Origin: Azotobacter chroococcum | Lineage (GTDB): Bacteria; Pseudomonadota; Gammaproteobacteria; Pseudomonadales; Pseudomonadaceae | Length of the DNA stretch: 42,129 nt | Reading direction: 5' to 3' | Assembly (NCBI RefSeq): GCF_004339665.1 | Contig: NZ_SMMU01000029.1 | Coordinates: forward strand, 1-42,129 | Part shown: positions 22,448-29,588 of the stretch, in pieces | How the letters are laid out: each line of letters starts with the position of its first letter | How positions within the stretch are numbered: the first letter of the stretch is position 1 | The notes under the pieces: model-generated | What the model was told of the DNA's origin: nothing | Databases searched by the model: none | The model's input: the letters and a program-made list of their open reading frames with translations, nothing else | Program-made: the position numbers and the translations under genes

Positions 22448-23799
22448 CAAAGCGCTCCCGGCGCAGGCCCTTGCTCAGCGATGCGCGCCTGCTCGTCCTG
22501 CCAGCTGTACTCATCGCTGATCACCCCGCGGCGCTGGAACTCGGCGAACAGGGTCTCGTCGCTCAACCGGCCGGCATTGGCCATGGCCAGCAGTTGCGGC
22601 AAGCTCACTTCAGGTGCGTAGTCGGTGTCGAAGTTGCCGCGCATCTCGACCGAGCCACCATTGGCCTCTCCGCGGTACTCGGCCATCAGCTGAAGCACAT
22701 TGGCCAGGCAGTCGGCGAACTGAGCCGCCATGCGAGCCAGCGGCGACAGGTCCTGTGCAGCCTCCTCCTCTGCCTGGGTGGCCGTCTTGGTCTGCTGCTT
22801 GTCCTTCTGGAGCAGCTTGGCCCCTGCCATCCGCATCTCGTCGATCAGGTCCAGCAGCGACTGCCGGCCGGCCTCTATCGCGGCGCCGGTGTGCTCGACG
22901 TACTTGGCATCACCACCTTCCGGCATGCGAGTAGCACTGCCGGCGCTGATCACCAGCTGGAATTGCTCATCGTTGGTGAAGATGAACAGCAGCGGTACCC
23001 GGGCGACGTGCAGCAGGTTGTCCTGGTCGCTCTGCGACTGCCAGTGCTTGACGTTCAGGTGGGCCAGCTCGAGCAGCGGCGGCTTGGCCGTCATCAGCCC
23101 GGTGCGCCCGGCGTAGAAGGTCACCCATGGGATGCGCGACAGGCTGTTGGTGCCCTCATCATGCAGCACCCAGGCACCGCCGTTATCAGGCCGGCGATAG
23201 ATACGCCAAGCGCCTAGCTCAAGCACGCGGATCTGCTGCACGCAGGCCACACCGAACTCGCCGTCCGGCTCCTCGACCGCCTCGATGTAGCGCACCTGCG
23301 TCAGCTGGCCGCCCTCGGATCGCCAGCCAAGCACCTGCTCGGGTTTGATCAGCACAGCATAAGGCCGCACGCCGGCGGCGATCTCGTCTGCCCGGGTGCG
23401 TAGCTCGCCAGTCTGCGGGTAGTCCACCAGCGCGTGGCACAGGCCATGGCTCAGGCCGGCCTTGAACCACTCCACCGCCCAGCTGTTGAGGTCATTGCCG
23501 GCCCGATCGATATCTAGGCACAGCGTCTTGATCTGCTCGGGCACATCGTCGCCCAACTGCAGGGGCTCGGCGAAGACGCGAGAGGTCATGTTGCCCACCG
23601 TCTCGGCATAGGCCGGCAGAAGCGTGGAGAGGCTCAGGCGCGTCTTGTAGGTATCGTCATCCTCGGCCGGGTACTGCGGCAGCAGCAGCTTGCCGGCGGC
23701 GCGCATGGCCTTTGTGCCACCCATCAGCGGCGCGACCACCGCCCAGTCCTCGCGCATGGCATCCACGGCGGGGATGGTTTGGCTCGGGTCGTTGCTCAT
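22447..23799 (-). CDS. Portal protein (DUF4055-like)
   Basis: This 450-residue protein begins MSNDPSQTIPAVDAMREDWA. It shows the DUF4055 portal pattern: LPQYPAEDDDTYKTRLSLST, PAYAETVGNMTSRVFAEPLQ, NVKHWQSQSDQDNLLHVARV, and a helical C-terminal stem rich in Gln and Glu. It forms the dodecameric DNA channel and terminase docking site. It lies between terminase and MuF genes, 3 nt after the terminase stop. Confidence 0.88.
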   Translation of the reverse strand: MSNDPSQTIPAVDAMREDWAVVAPLMGGTKAMRAAGKLLLPQYPAEDDDTYKTRLSLSTLLPAYAETVGNMTSRVFAEPLQLGDDVPEQIKTLCLDIDRAGNDLNSWAVEWFKAGLSHGLCHALVDYPQTGELRTRADEIAAGVRPYAVLIKPEQVLGWRSEGGQLTQVRYIEAVEEPDGEFGVACVQQIRVLELGAWRIYRRPDNGGAWVLHDEGTNSLSRIPWVTFYAGRTGLMTAKPPLLELAHLNVKHWQSQSDQDNLLHVARVPLLFIFTNDEQFQLVISAGSATRMPEGGDAKYVEHTGAAIEAGRQSLLDLIDEMRMAGAKLLQKDKQQTKTATQAEEEAAQDLSPLARMAAQFADCLANVLQLMAEYRGEANGGSVEMRGNFDTDYAPEVSLPQLLAMANAGRLSDETLFAEFQRRGVISDEYSWQDEQARIAEQGPAPGAL

Positions 23800-23802
23800 G
23801 AG

Positions 23803-25290
23803 TTACATCCGGAGAGGTTGAGTATGCGTTACGGGTTTGCGCCGCTTCATCGCCACCGCGAAGTAGCGGAAGGCGTCGGCGCCGTGGCTTGACCAGTCAT
23901 GGAGCGGCTTGTCTTTCCAGCAGCCGCGCTTGTCGTCCCATTCCTTGCGGTAGTTCTCCAGGCAGGCAATGCCATCCTCGCAGGTGGCCGCATCGAAGGC
24001 ACAATTCGGCAGGATCTCGCGCACCTGGTCGATGCCATCGTCTACGCCAAGCTTCGGGACGACACTGAACCGGATGCTGTATTTCTGGCCATCGATCTCG
24101 TAGCCCTCCCTGGCCAGCTCGCGGCGGGTCTTGCCATCGCTGCCGAACTCGCGGTTATCGATGTCGTGCGGGCCCCAGTGCTCGCCGTAGGCATAGCCCT
24201 TGTCCTTCAACACCTTCATGTAGTGCCGCAGGCCCTCACCACTGTTTTCGTAGTAGTCGACGACGTGGAACTCTTCTCCGACGAACCGAACGAACCAGAT
24301 CGCCGTCGAGTCGCCGACACCGATATCCCAGAAGGTGTGCACCGGCTGATGGCCGTTGTCTGGCAGCTCGCCGATGCGCTGTCCGGCATAGAGCTTGGCA
24401 AACTGCTTGGCGTAGTAGGCGCCCTCGACCGACTGCTGGAAGGCCTCGGCCGGTATCGACGGGTATTCCCGCTTCATGTCCTCGCCGAGGGTCTTCTCCT
24501 TGGCGTGATACCAGGCGCGCTGCTCGGGCGTCGTCTCGATGCTGTGCTTCGCCTCCAGTTCGGCGAAGTAATCCACCAGCCGACTCGGCAGCGGCCCGTT
24601 CGGCGTGATGGCGTATTCCGGGTTCTTCCACCAGCTGAAGAAGAAGAACTTCCAGTCCAGCTTGCCCAGCGGCTGTCTTGCCAGCTGTTGCTTCTCGGCA
24701 GTCTGGGAGTATTCGAAGAAGTACCCGGCGCGCCCTTCTGCCGTCGACTCGATGGTGACGAAGCAATCGGTGGCCACCGCCTCGAAGGCGCCGGTCACGA
24801 TCTCCCGCGCCTTGTGCGGGAACTTGGCGCAGATCTTCCCGAACTCTGAGACGTGCAGGTAGCGCAGCGTGCCGCCACGGAAGGAGGTGCTGACGTACAG
24901 CGAGCCGCCCTTGGCAAACACCAACTCGCCGGCCGCATCGTTGCGCGCCGGGTTGGCCAGTTTGATCTCAGCAGGCAGATGGTCGTAAGCGAACTTGATC
25001 TTCTCCCGGAACAGGCGCTTGGCGTCGTTCAGGGTGTGGGCGATCAGGGCGCACTTGGCCGACTCGAACAGCGCTGCGTCCAGTTGGATGATGCACTGCT
25101 CAGTGGTGAAACCGAGCTGGCGGGCCTTGAGGATGATATTCCGGGTGTGCAGGCCCTCGAAGTACTCCAGCTGCTCCGCCGTCATGCGGAAGCGGACCTT
25201 CTTGCCCTGCTTGTTCGTGATGAAGTAGAGGTTGTTCAGCCGCCATAGCTTGTCCCGAAGCAACTTCAGGTGCTCGACCTTCATCGCCAC
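23803..25290 (-). CDS. Terminase large subunit
   Basis: This 495-residue protein begins MAMKVEHLKLLRDKLWRLNN. The ATPase part carries a deviant Walker A (LKARQLGFTTEQ, about residue 56-67) and a Walker B-like LHVSEFGK (about 146-153). The nuclease part has WDIGVGDSTAIW (about 318-329), GPHDIDNREFG and DWSSHGADAFRY with catalytic acids. It cuts and packages phage DNA together with the small subunit. The start is GTG at 25288-25290, with AGG 8 nt upstream; an ATG two codons further in is possible. Confidence 0.92.
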   Translation of the reverse strand: MAMKVEHLKLLRDKLWRLNNLYFITNKQGKKVRFRMTAEQLEYFEGLHTRNIILKARQLGFTTEQCIIQLDAALFESAKCALIAHTLNDAKRLFREKIKFAYDHLPAEIKLANPARNDAAGELVFAKGGSLYVSTSFRGGTLRYLHVSEFGKICAKFPHKAREIVTGAFEAVATDCFVTIESTAEGRAGYFFEYSQTAEKQQLARQPLGKLDWKFFFFSWWKNPEYAITPNGPLPSRLVDYFAELEAKHSIETTPEQRAWYHAKEKTLGEDMKREYPSIPAEAFQQSVEGAYYAKQFAKLYAGQRIGELPDNGHQPVHTFWDIGVGDSTAIWFVRFVGEEFHVVDYYENSGEGLRHYMKVLKDKGYAYGEHWGPHDIDNREFGSDGKTRRELAREGYEIDGQKYSIRFSVVPKLGVDDGIDQVREILPNCAFDAATCEDGIACLENYRKEWDDKRGCWKDKPLHDWSSHGADAFRYFAVAMKRRKPVTHTQPLRM

Positions 25291-25293
25291 GGG

Positions 25294-25818
25294 TCACGCC
25301 TCGCTTGATAGCTCGTCCATCAGGGCGGACAGATCGCCTACCGTCTTGTCGCCTTCCTCGGTGTCGAGGTTGTAGGCCTGCCGCTCGCCCTTGATGACCT
25401 TCAGCTGGGCATCCACACCGGCATTCAGCGACCGGGCGAACTTGTCGTGGTTCTCTGCGGTGACATCCATCTCGGCTAGGGCAACGCACAGCTTGTTGGC
25501 GATGCCACGCCACTGCGCCAGGCCGGAACGGTGAGCTAGGACAACGGCAGCGGCAGCGTCGGAGGCCTCCTCGATGATCTCGGCGTCGGTTCGCACCTGT
25601 TCGTGCGAACTATCGCTGCGAACCTCTGCGCGAACCAGCTTGCTATTTGTGGTCTGCCTAACCTGCTCGGTAAGGTCTCGCTGCCAGCCGTGCTTCTTGG
25701 CGCGACTGCGGATTGCCGTGTCACTGATGCCATGCTGATCGGCGATAGTGCGGATGGACAACGAACCGGCCCGGAATGCCGCTTCAATGGCCTCCCAGTC
25801 GGGTTGCTTCGTGGTCAT
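25294..25818 (-). CDS. Terminase small subunit
   Basis: This 174-residue protein begins MTTKQPDWEAIEAAFRAGSL, followed by a helix-turn-helix (SIRTIADQHGISDTAIRSRA) and KKHGWQRDLTEQV, typical of small terminases that recognise the packaging site. The C-terminal half is helical and acidic. It directly precedes the large subunit. Confidence 0.88.
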   Translation of the reverse strand: MTTKQPDWEAIEAAFRAGSLSIRTIADQHGISDTAIRSRAKKHGWQRDLTEQVRQTTNSKLVRAEVRSDSSHEQVRTDAEIIEEASDAAAAVVLAHRSGLAQWRGIANKLCVALAEMDVTAENHDKFARSLNAGVDAQLKVIKGERQAYNLDTEEGDKTVGDLSALMDELSSEA

Positions 25819-25865
25819 TGCTTACTCCAATCAAGCTCTCCGTCTCTCACACGCAGCGCAGGCCA

Positions 25866-26183
25866 TCAGCCGGCGACCTTCCGCGCGGCCCACTTCTTGG
25901 CCAGGACGCGCACCTGCTCGATGCCGAGGATGCCAACGAAGCCGGCAGTGAACAGGGTCCACGCCACGCTCAGTCCGGCTTCCTTCACGGCAAGGCCGAC
26001 GATCATCACGAGCAGCGCGCCGACCGCCGCCTCGAGCAGCGAGCGCAGGATGCTTGGCTGATCGCCGTACAGCCTGATCCGGAGGTAGGAGAGGATGAAT
26101 GTCAGCATCATGGCCAGACCTTGCTCACGAAGGGCTAACACGACGCCGACCCAGAACTCGGGAGACTTCTCTGGCATGGGCAT
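25866..26183 (-). CDS. Holin (LydA/phage holin 3-like)
   Basis: This 105-residue membrane protein begins MPMPEKSPEFWVGVVLALRE. It has hydrophobic segments at about 22-33 (GLAMMLTFILSY), 48-64 (LLEAAVGALLVMIVGLA) and 72-90 (SVAWTLFTAGFVGILGI) and a basic C-terminus. It would time lysis by opening the inner membrane. The second Met (26177) is an alternative start. It sits upstream of the terminase genes, with no endolysin beside it in this window. Confidence 0.75.
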   Translation of the reverse strand: MPMPEKSPEFWVGVVLALREQGLAMMLTFILSYLRIRLYGDQPSILRSLLEAAVGALLVMIVGLAVKEAGLSVAWTLFTAGFVGILGIEQVRVLAKKWAARKVAG

Positions 26184-26267
26184 CTCGATATCCCCGCGCG
26201 GGGCAATAGGGCGCCACCCTCACCGCTGGGAGGGTGACAGGATTTGGCGGCATAAAAATAATCAAAA

Positions 26268-26316
26268 GTGTTGCATTAACATCATTTGTGTTGCATAATA
26301 ACCCCATCAACACAAA
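26268..26316 (+). promoter_or_regulatory. hicAB promoter and operator
   Basis: TTGCAT (26271-26276), a 17-bp gap and CATAAT (26294-26299) form a good promoter. GTGTTGCAT occurs at 26268-26276 and 26288-26296, 20 bp apart. TTTGTGTTG (26285-26293) is perfectly inverted as CAACACAAA (26308-26316). These are likely HicB binding sites. Confidence 0.7.
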
Positions 26317-26328
26317 CGAGACGAGGTG

Positions 26329-26511
26329 ATGAAGTACAGCGAGTTCAGGCGATGGTTGAAGGCCCAAGGGGTGACGTTCGAACCTGCCAAAGGCAGCCAC
26401 TGGAAAGTCACTGCACCGAACGGCAAAACGACGATCTTCGCGGACCACGGCAGTAAGGAAATGAAGGAGCCGACCCGCAAAGGAATCATCAAACAACTGG
26501 GGCTCGAATGA
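26329..26511 (+). CDS. hicA: HicA toxin
   Basis: This 60-residue protein begins MKYSEFRRWLKAQGVTFEPA and continues KGSHWKVTAPNGKTTIFADH, then GSKEMKEPTRKGIIKQLGL, the complete HicA double-stranded-RNA-binding fold with catalytic His in GSHW. HicA degrades mRNA. A GTG one codon upstream is possible. The gene is on the strand opposite to the surrounding late genes and has its own promoter. Confidence 0.9.
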   Translation: MKYSEFRRWLKAQGVTFEPAKGSHWKVTAPNGKTTIFADHGSKEMKEPTRKGIIKQLGLE

Positions 26512-26552
26512 GCCCCTTCGCCGCTCGCAGAATTCATCACCCAGGAGGATCC

Positions 26553-26978
26553 ATGTACAACTACGCAGTGACCCTGCACACCGACGACAACCCAGGCGTG
26601 GCGATCACCTGCCGCGACCTGCCCGAGGTCAACAGCTATGGCGATACCATCGAGGAGGCGCTCCGCGAAGCCATCGACGGCATCGAGTCTGCCCTGAGCA
26701 TCTACGTCGACCAGCGCCGGCCGATCCCGGCAGCCTCGGATCCCGAGCCTAGCGAGCGCGTCGTGCACCTGCCGGCCGTCACCGTCGCCAAGATCGCCCT
26801 CTGGAACGCCATGATGGAGCGCGGCATGCGCAAGGCTGATCTGTGCCGCCTGCTGGACGCCAAGCCGGTTGCCGTCGACCGCCTGGTGGACTTTCTGCAC
26901 ACCTCGAAGATGGAGCAGATCGAGCGGGCCTTGGCAGCTCTCGGCAAGCGCCTGTCTGTTTCCGTCGAGGCAGCCTGA
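26553..26978 (+). CDS. hicB: HicB antitoxin with C-terminal helix-turn-helix
   Basis: This 141-residue protein begins MYNYAVTLHTDDNPGVAITC, followed by RDLPEVNSYGDTIEEALREA, the HicB partial RNase-H fold. A DNA-binding C-terminus follows (RGMRKADLCRLLDAKPVAVD ... ALAALGKRLSVSV). AGGAGG lies 6 nt before the ATG, which decides the start. It neutralises HicA and represses the promoter. Confidence 0.9.
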   Translation: MYNYAVTLHTDDNPGVAITCRDLPEVNSYGDTIEEALREAIDGIESALSIYVDQRRPIPAASDPEPSERVVHLPAVTVAKIALWNAMMERGMRKADLCRLLDAKPVAVDRLVDFLHTSKMEQIERALAALGKRLSVSVEAA

Positions 26979-26981
26979 ACG

Positions 26982-27009
26982 AAAAAGCCCCGCTCGAAGT
27001 CGGGGCTCT
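26982..27009. terminator. Shared terminator between hicB and a convergent gene
   Basis: AGCCCCG (26986-26992) pairs with CGGGGCT (27001-27007). The best U run is on the minus strand (26982-26986), serving the gene at 27034-27192; for hicB the tail is only CUUAG. Confidence 0.7.
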
Positions 27010-27033
27010 TAGTGTGTTTTAAATCAACTCAGA

Positions 27034-27192
27034 TCAGGCAAGCGGCTCGCCATCATTGATGTCCGGGTCGGTTGGCAGGGTCTCGGGCTCTGTTGGATCT
27101 TCGAGCGGCTTTCCTGGCTCCGGCTCCCTCTTTGGAATCGGGCTGCCCGGATCTTCCTGCTTCTGAGGGTTGTCTTGCGACTGCATATTCAT
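27034..27192 (-). CDS. Small Pro/Glu/Asp-rich protein
   Basis: This 52-residue protein begins MNMQSQDNPQKQEDPGSPIP and is almost entirely Pro, Glu, Asp and Lys, so probably unstructured. AGAGG lies 5 nt before the ATG at 27190-27192, which decides the start. Terminators lie on both sides (26982-27009, 27330-27354). I recognise no family. Confidence 0.65.
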   Translation of the reverse strand: MNMQSQDNPQKQEDPGSPIPKREPEPGKPLEDPTEPETLPTDPDINDGEPLA

Positions 27193-27329
27193 ACGCACCT
27201 CTCTACCGGCCCGCAGATGAGCCTTGTAGGTGAGATGGGCTGGATGGGCATGGCGTTCGGCCGCGGGGCTTGCCGGTCGTCCAATAGGACAAGCGCTACC
27301 GCCGTCGACTTTTCCTGCCCCCAGCAACG

Positions 27330-27354
27330 AAAAAACCCAGCGCTATGGCTGGGC
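27330..27354 (-). terminator. Intrinsic terminator
   Basis: GCTGGG (27348-27353) pairs with CCCAGC (27336-27341) around GCTATG, followed by a U6 run on the minus strand (27330-27335). Between it and the next terminator (27446-27473) about 90 nt hold no convincing gene. Confidence 0.8.
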
Positions 27355-27445
27355 CTGGAATAGATTGGCGCAGGGTGACGAGCCCGGCTGTTGTTTCGCT
27401 TGTCGCTGGCAGTGACTTCTGCCGTCGCCTGGGTGCGCCGGAAAT

Positions 27446-27473
27446 GAAAAGCCCCAGCGCGACGGCTGGGGCC
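27446..27473 (-). terminator. Intrinsic terminator directly behind the tRNA gene
   Basis: GCTGGGGC (27465-27472) pairs with GCCCCAGC (27451-27458), followed by UUUUC. It begins about 6 nt after the tRNA CCA end. Confidence 0.8.
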
Positions 27474-27478
27474 TTGAT

Positions 27479-27553
<75 letters not shown>

Positions 27554-27626
27554 ACAACACTATGAAAATCCGTCATGGCGAACTTTCACATGATGGGAAA
27601 ATGGTATCGAAAACCTCGACAAAAAG

Positions 27627-28250
27627 TCAAGCAGCTTCCCGCTGTTTTTGCACCACGTTTGCAACAGGGGCCAGCGCCTTCGCGTCAAGTTCATTCACCT
27701 TGCTCAAAAAGGCCTCCCACGTATCAGCCCAATCCCTCGCCCACTGAGATACGTAGATCTTGACTCCACCGTAGTCCGACAGAAAGCCAGCGATCTTTGC
27801 TGGCCACCATTCTTCTTGGCCACTGACCATGCCACGCCATGAATACAGAGCAGCCAAGGCAAGCCAGTATGCCGTTTCCTGCCTGGACTTGTGCATCTTC
27901 GGCAGGTCTGTCGAAAAGTACAGGTAAGAGTGGGCACGGTTTTGGTCGATGCCCGTGGCGATCGGCGAGTACAGGAAATGCCCCAGATGCTGGAGAGGTG
28001 GGGCCAGGGTGGCGATAGCCGACTGCACAAGACCAGCGGCAAGCATGTGTTCGCAGCGTGCAATGGAATGATCGACGCCCCACCTAGTCTCATTAGCCGG
28101 CATCACTTGGCGGCCCTTCTCTATCCGCTTCGCCCGAATGCGATCCTTCTTCAGCTCAAGTTCTGCCCGCTGAGCGGCAGCTTCCAGTATGGACTTCTGG
28201 CTATGGTGGTAAGCGTCGCCCCACGCTTGCCGAGCGCTGATCAGTTTCAT
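27627..28250 (-). CDS. Conserved-looking phage protein, candidate late regulator
   Basis: This 207-residue protein begins MKLISARQAWGDAYHHSQKS, with a basic helix (AELELKKDRIRAKRIEKGRQ) and Trp-rich segments (EWWPAKIAGFL, SQWARDWADTWEAFL). I recognise no family and see no zinc-finger Cys. It is the last early gene, overlapping rusA by 4 bases (ATGA), and lies just before the tRNA and the late operon, the place where lambdoid phages encode the late antiterminator Q. The many terminators in the late operon make such a function plausible, but this is inference from position. Confidence 0.6.
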   Translation of the reverse strand: MKLISARQAWGDAYHHSQKSILEAAAQRAELELKKDRIRAKRIEKGRQVMPANETRWGVDHSIARCEHMLAAGLVQSAIATLAPPLQHLGHFLYSPIATGIDQNRAHSYLYFSTDLPKMHKSRQETAYWLALAALYSWRGMVSGQEEWWPAKIAGFLSDYGGVKIYVSQWARDWADTWEAFLSKVNELDAKALAPVANVVQKQREAA

Positions 28251-28609
28251 GCTACTTCCCCCTGTCGAATCTCAATTCCGCCTTGCTCTGCCCAGCGCTT
28301 CGTCACCCGCACGTCCCAGACGCCTTGATCCTCGGCTAGGCAGGCATCTAGGAGCGCCTTGGCGAGGTTGTCGACGTCGGGCTTCTGCTGATGCGGCTGC
28401 CCAGCCATCTCGGCCCGGCGCTTCTTGCTCCACGAGGTCGGCATCGGCAGATGGAACACGATGTGCGCCCCGCTCTCCGGGAGAGCCATGCCGGCGCCTC
28501 TCACCTGGTCGCAGAACTCCCGGTAGCGCAGGACAGCAGGCCGCTTGGCCCACTTGTCCCGCTGGGTCATGCGCGGCTTCGGTACTGGATCAATGCCGAT
28601 CACCGTCAA
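28247..28609 (-). CDS. rusA: RusA-family Holliday junction resolvase
   Basis: This 120-residue protein contains HQQKPDVDNLAKALLDACL, the RusA signature with the acidic DxDN cluster, and VTKRWAEQGGIEIRQ near the end. RusA cuts four-way DNA junctions made during phage recombination. The frame opens with TTG at 28609, but GTG at 28603 has a better ribosome binding site (AAGG) and is the likely start. It ends overlapping the next gene. Confidence 0.88.
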   Translation of the reverse strand: MTVIGIDPVPKPRMTQRDKWAKRPAVLRYREFCDQVRGAGMALPESGAHIVFHLPMPTSWSKKRRAEMAGQPHQQKPDVDNLAKALLDACLAEDQGVWDVRVTKRWAEQGGIEIRQGEVA

Positions 28610-28886
28610 TGCCCTTCCCCTTCATCAACCGGTTCAGCTTCTCCCGCGCTTCCCTCTCCAGCTCCGGCCTTGCCACCAATTCCCTTTCCGCCCACATCCG
28701 CCATCCGTTCCCCTTGTCCCTGCGCTGGGCGTGGATCTGGCAGGCCAGTTCCTGCGCGGCCTTCCAGCGCGCCAGGCAGGCTGCCTTGTGCGCCTCGATC
28801 TGCTGGCGGCTCTCCGCAGTCGATAAGGCCAAATTCCATGAGCCAGCGGCCTCCGAACGGCTCGTTGCTGTAGTGCTCTCCGTCAT
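28590..28886 (-). CDS. Helical phage protein (overlaps another frame)
   Basis: From ATG 28884-28886 this gives 98 residues: MTESTTATSRSEAAGSWNLA ... RQQIEAHKAACLARWKAAQE, GNGWRMWAERELVARPELER, REKLNRLMKGKG. Codon third positions are mostly G or C and the sequence is helical, so this frame looks coding at least from about 28,830 downward. The start is uncertain. It lies between the 28923 gene and rusA. No family recognised. Confidence 0.58.
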   Translation of the reverse strand: MTESTTATSRSEAAGSWNLALSTAESRQQIEAHKAACLARWKAAQELACQIHAQRRDKGNGWRMWAERELVARPELEREAREKLNRLMKGKGIDGDRH

Positions 28887-28926
28887 TTCCGTTCTGCCCA
28901 ATCACGTCGATGCGGGAAATTTTCAC
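28606..28926 (-). CDS. Alternative overlapping frame with coupled GTG start
   Basis: A GTG at 28924-28926 overlaps the stop of the preceding gene (GTGA) and opens MKISRIDVIGQNGNDGEHYS and NEPFGGRWLMEFGLIDCGEP. The first 40 residues look natural; the rest (GQGERMADVGGKGIGGKAGA) looks like a shadow of the 28590 frame. Either two genes overlap, or the two frames are parts of one gene joined by a shift. Confidence 0.35.
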   Translation of the reverse strand: MKISRIDVIGQNGNDGEHYSNEPFGGRWLMEFGLIDCGEPPADRGAQGSLPGALEGRAGTGLPDPRPAQGQGERMADVGGKGIGGKAGAGEGSAGEAEPVDEGEGH

Positions 28927-29201
28927 TGTGCACGCTCCGCATGGGCCGCCTCGCCCATCAGCCCGGCATAGGCGGCCAGATCCTCGTAGCTGTCCGCGCG
29001 GAACGAGCCCTGCTGGCTGCGCACCATCTTCAGCAGCCCCATGAAGAGCCAGCCTTGTTCCTCTGTCAGCTCATGCCCAGTGATCACCTTGAAGGCCTCC
29101 ACCGTCGCCTTCATGCTGCGCTCGCCCTCGGGCTTGTCGTAGGTGGCGGCACGGTCCTTCATGTGGCTGATGCCGGCTTCCAGGATCTCGTGGGCTTTCA
29201 T
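28923..29201 (-). CDS. DUF6378-like small phage protein
   Basis: This 92-residue protein begins MKAHEILEAGISHMKDRAAT and contains YDKPEGERSMKATVEAFKVI, GHELTEEQGWLFMGLLKMVR and DSYEDLAAYAGLMGEAAH, a pattern common in phage early operons. The family assignment is from memory of these motifs. AGGAG lies 5 nt upstream of the start at 29199-29201, and the ATG overlaps the stop of the zinc-ribbon gene. Confidence 0.72.
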   Translation of the reverse strand: MKAHEILEAGISHMKDRAATYDKPEGERSMKATVEAFKVITGHELTEEQGWLFMGLLKMVRSQQGSFRADSYEDLAAYAGLMGEAAHAERAQ

Positions 29202-29350
29202 TTGGCTCTCCTGTCGCGGTTGTTGGTGATCAGCGGCGGCTGGCCCGGCTTCAGGTTCCAGTCGAACTCGGCCTTGCAGTCGTTGCAGATGCGCAGGTTG
29301 AGGCTCCGCAGCTGGACCAGCGGGCCGGCGCACTTCGGGCAGGCCTTCAT
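29198..29350 (-). CDS. Small zinc-ribbon protein
   Basis: This 50-residue protein begins MKACPKCAGPLVQLRSLNLR and continues ICNDCKAEFDWNLK: two Cys pairs (CPKC and CNDC) that would bind one zinc. It overlaps both neighbours by 4 bases (ATGA), showing translational coupling. Small zinc ribbons of this kind occur in early phage operons, with unknown roles. Confidence 0.75.
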   Translation of the reverse strand: MKACPKCAGPLVQLRSLNLRICNDCKAEFDWNLKPGQPPLITNNRDRRAK

Positions 29351-29586
29351 CTGCCCACCCCGTGCGCCTTGGCCATGTCGGCGATCCATTCGAGCGTGTG
29401 CGGCTTGACCAGCCAGGCCCAGGCGTCAACAGTCGCCAGATCCTCTTCGCTTGCCTGGCCACCCCAAAGCCTCCCGCTCGGGGAGGCGTTACCAACCAGC
29501 AGCACGCAGTTATCGATCAGCACCACCATCCCCGGCTCCAGCCGCTCAGGGGCGCCCTTGGTCCACTCCAGGTTGCGGATGCTCAT
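29347..29586 (-). CDS. Hypothetical early protein
   Basis: This 79-residue protein begins MSIRNLEWTKGAPERLEPGM and contains VVLIDNCVLLVGNASPSGRL and TVDAWAWLVKPHTLEWIADM. It is part of the coupled early operon. I recognise no family; the beta-rich N-terminal half followed by a helix suggests a small folded domain. Confidence 0.65.
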   Translation of the reverse strand: MSIRNLEWTKGAPERLEPGMVVLIDNCVLLVGNASPSGRLWGGQASEEDLATVDAWAWLVKPHTLEWIADMAKAHGVGR

Positions 29587-29588
29587 GG

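Noticed and set aside
23899-24849. Long plus-strand frame of 316 codons opposite the terminase gene
   Set aside because: It is a high-GC shadow of the large terminase; low-complexity Val/Leu/Ala composition and no ribosome binding site.
25603-26061. Plus-strand frame of 152 codons opposite the small terminase and holin
   Set aside because: It covers two well-supported minus-strand genes and their spacer, with no start signal or recognisable domain.
26189-26206. CCCCGCGCGGGG palindrome upstream of the holin, first considered as a solitary CRISPR repeat
   Set aside because: The loop and the flanks GTGTTC and GATGAACC are missing, so it is only a GC palindrome in the leader.
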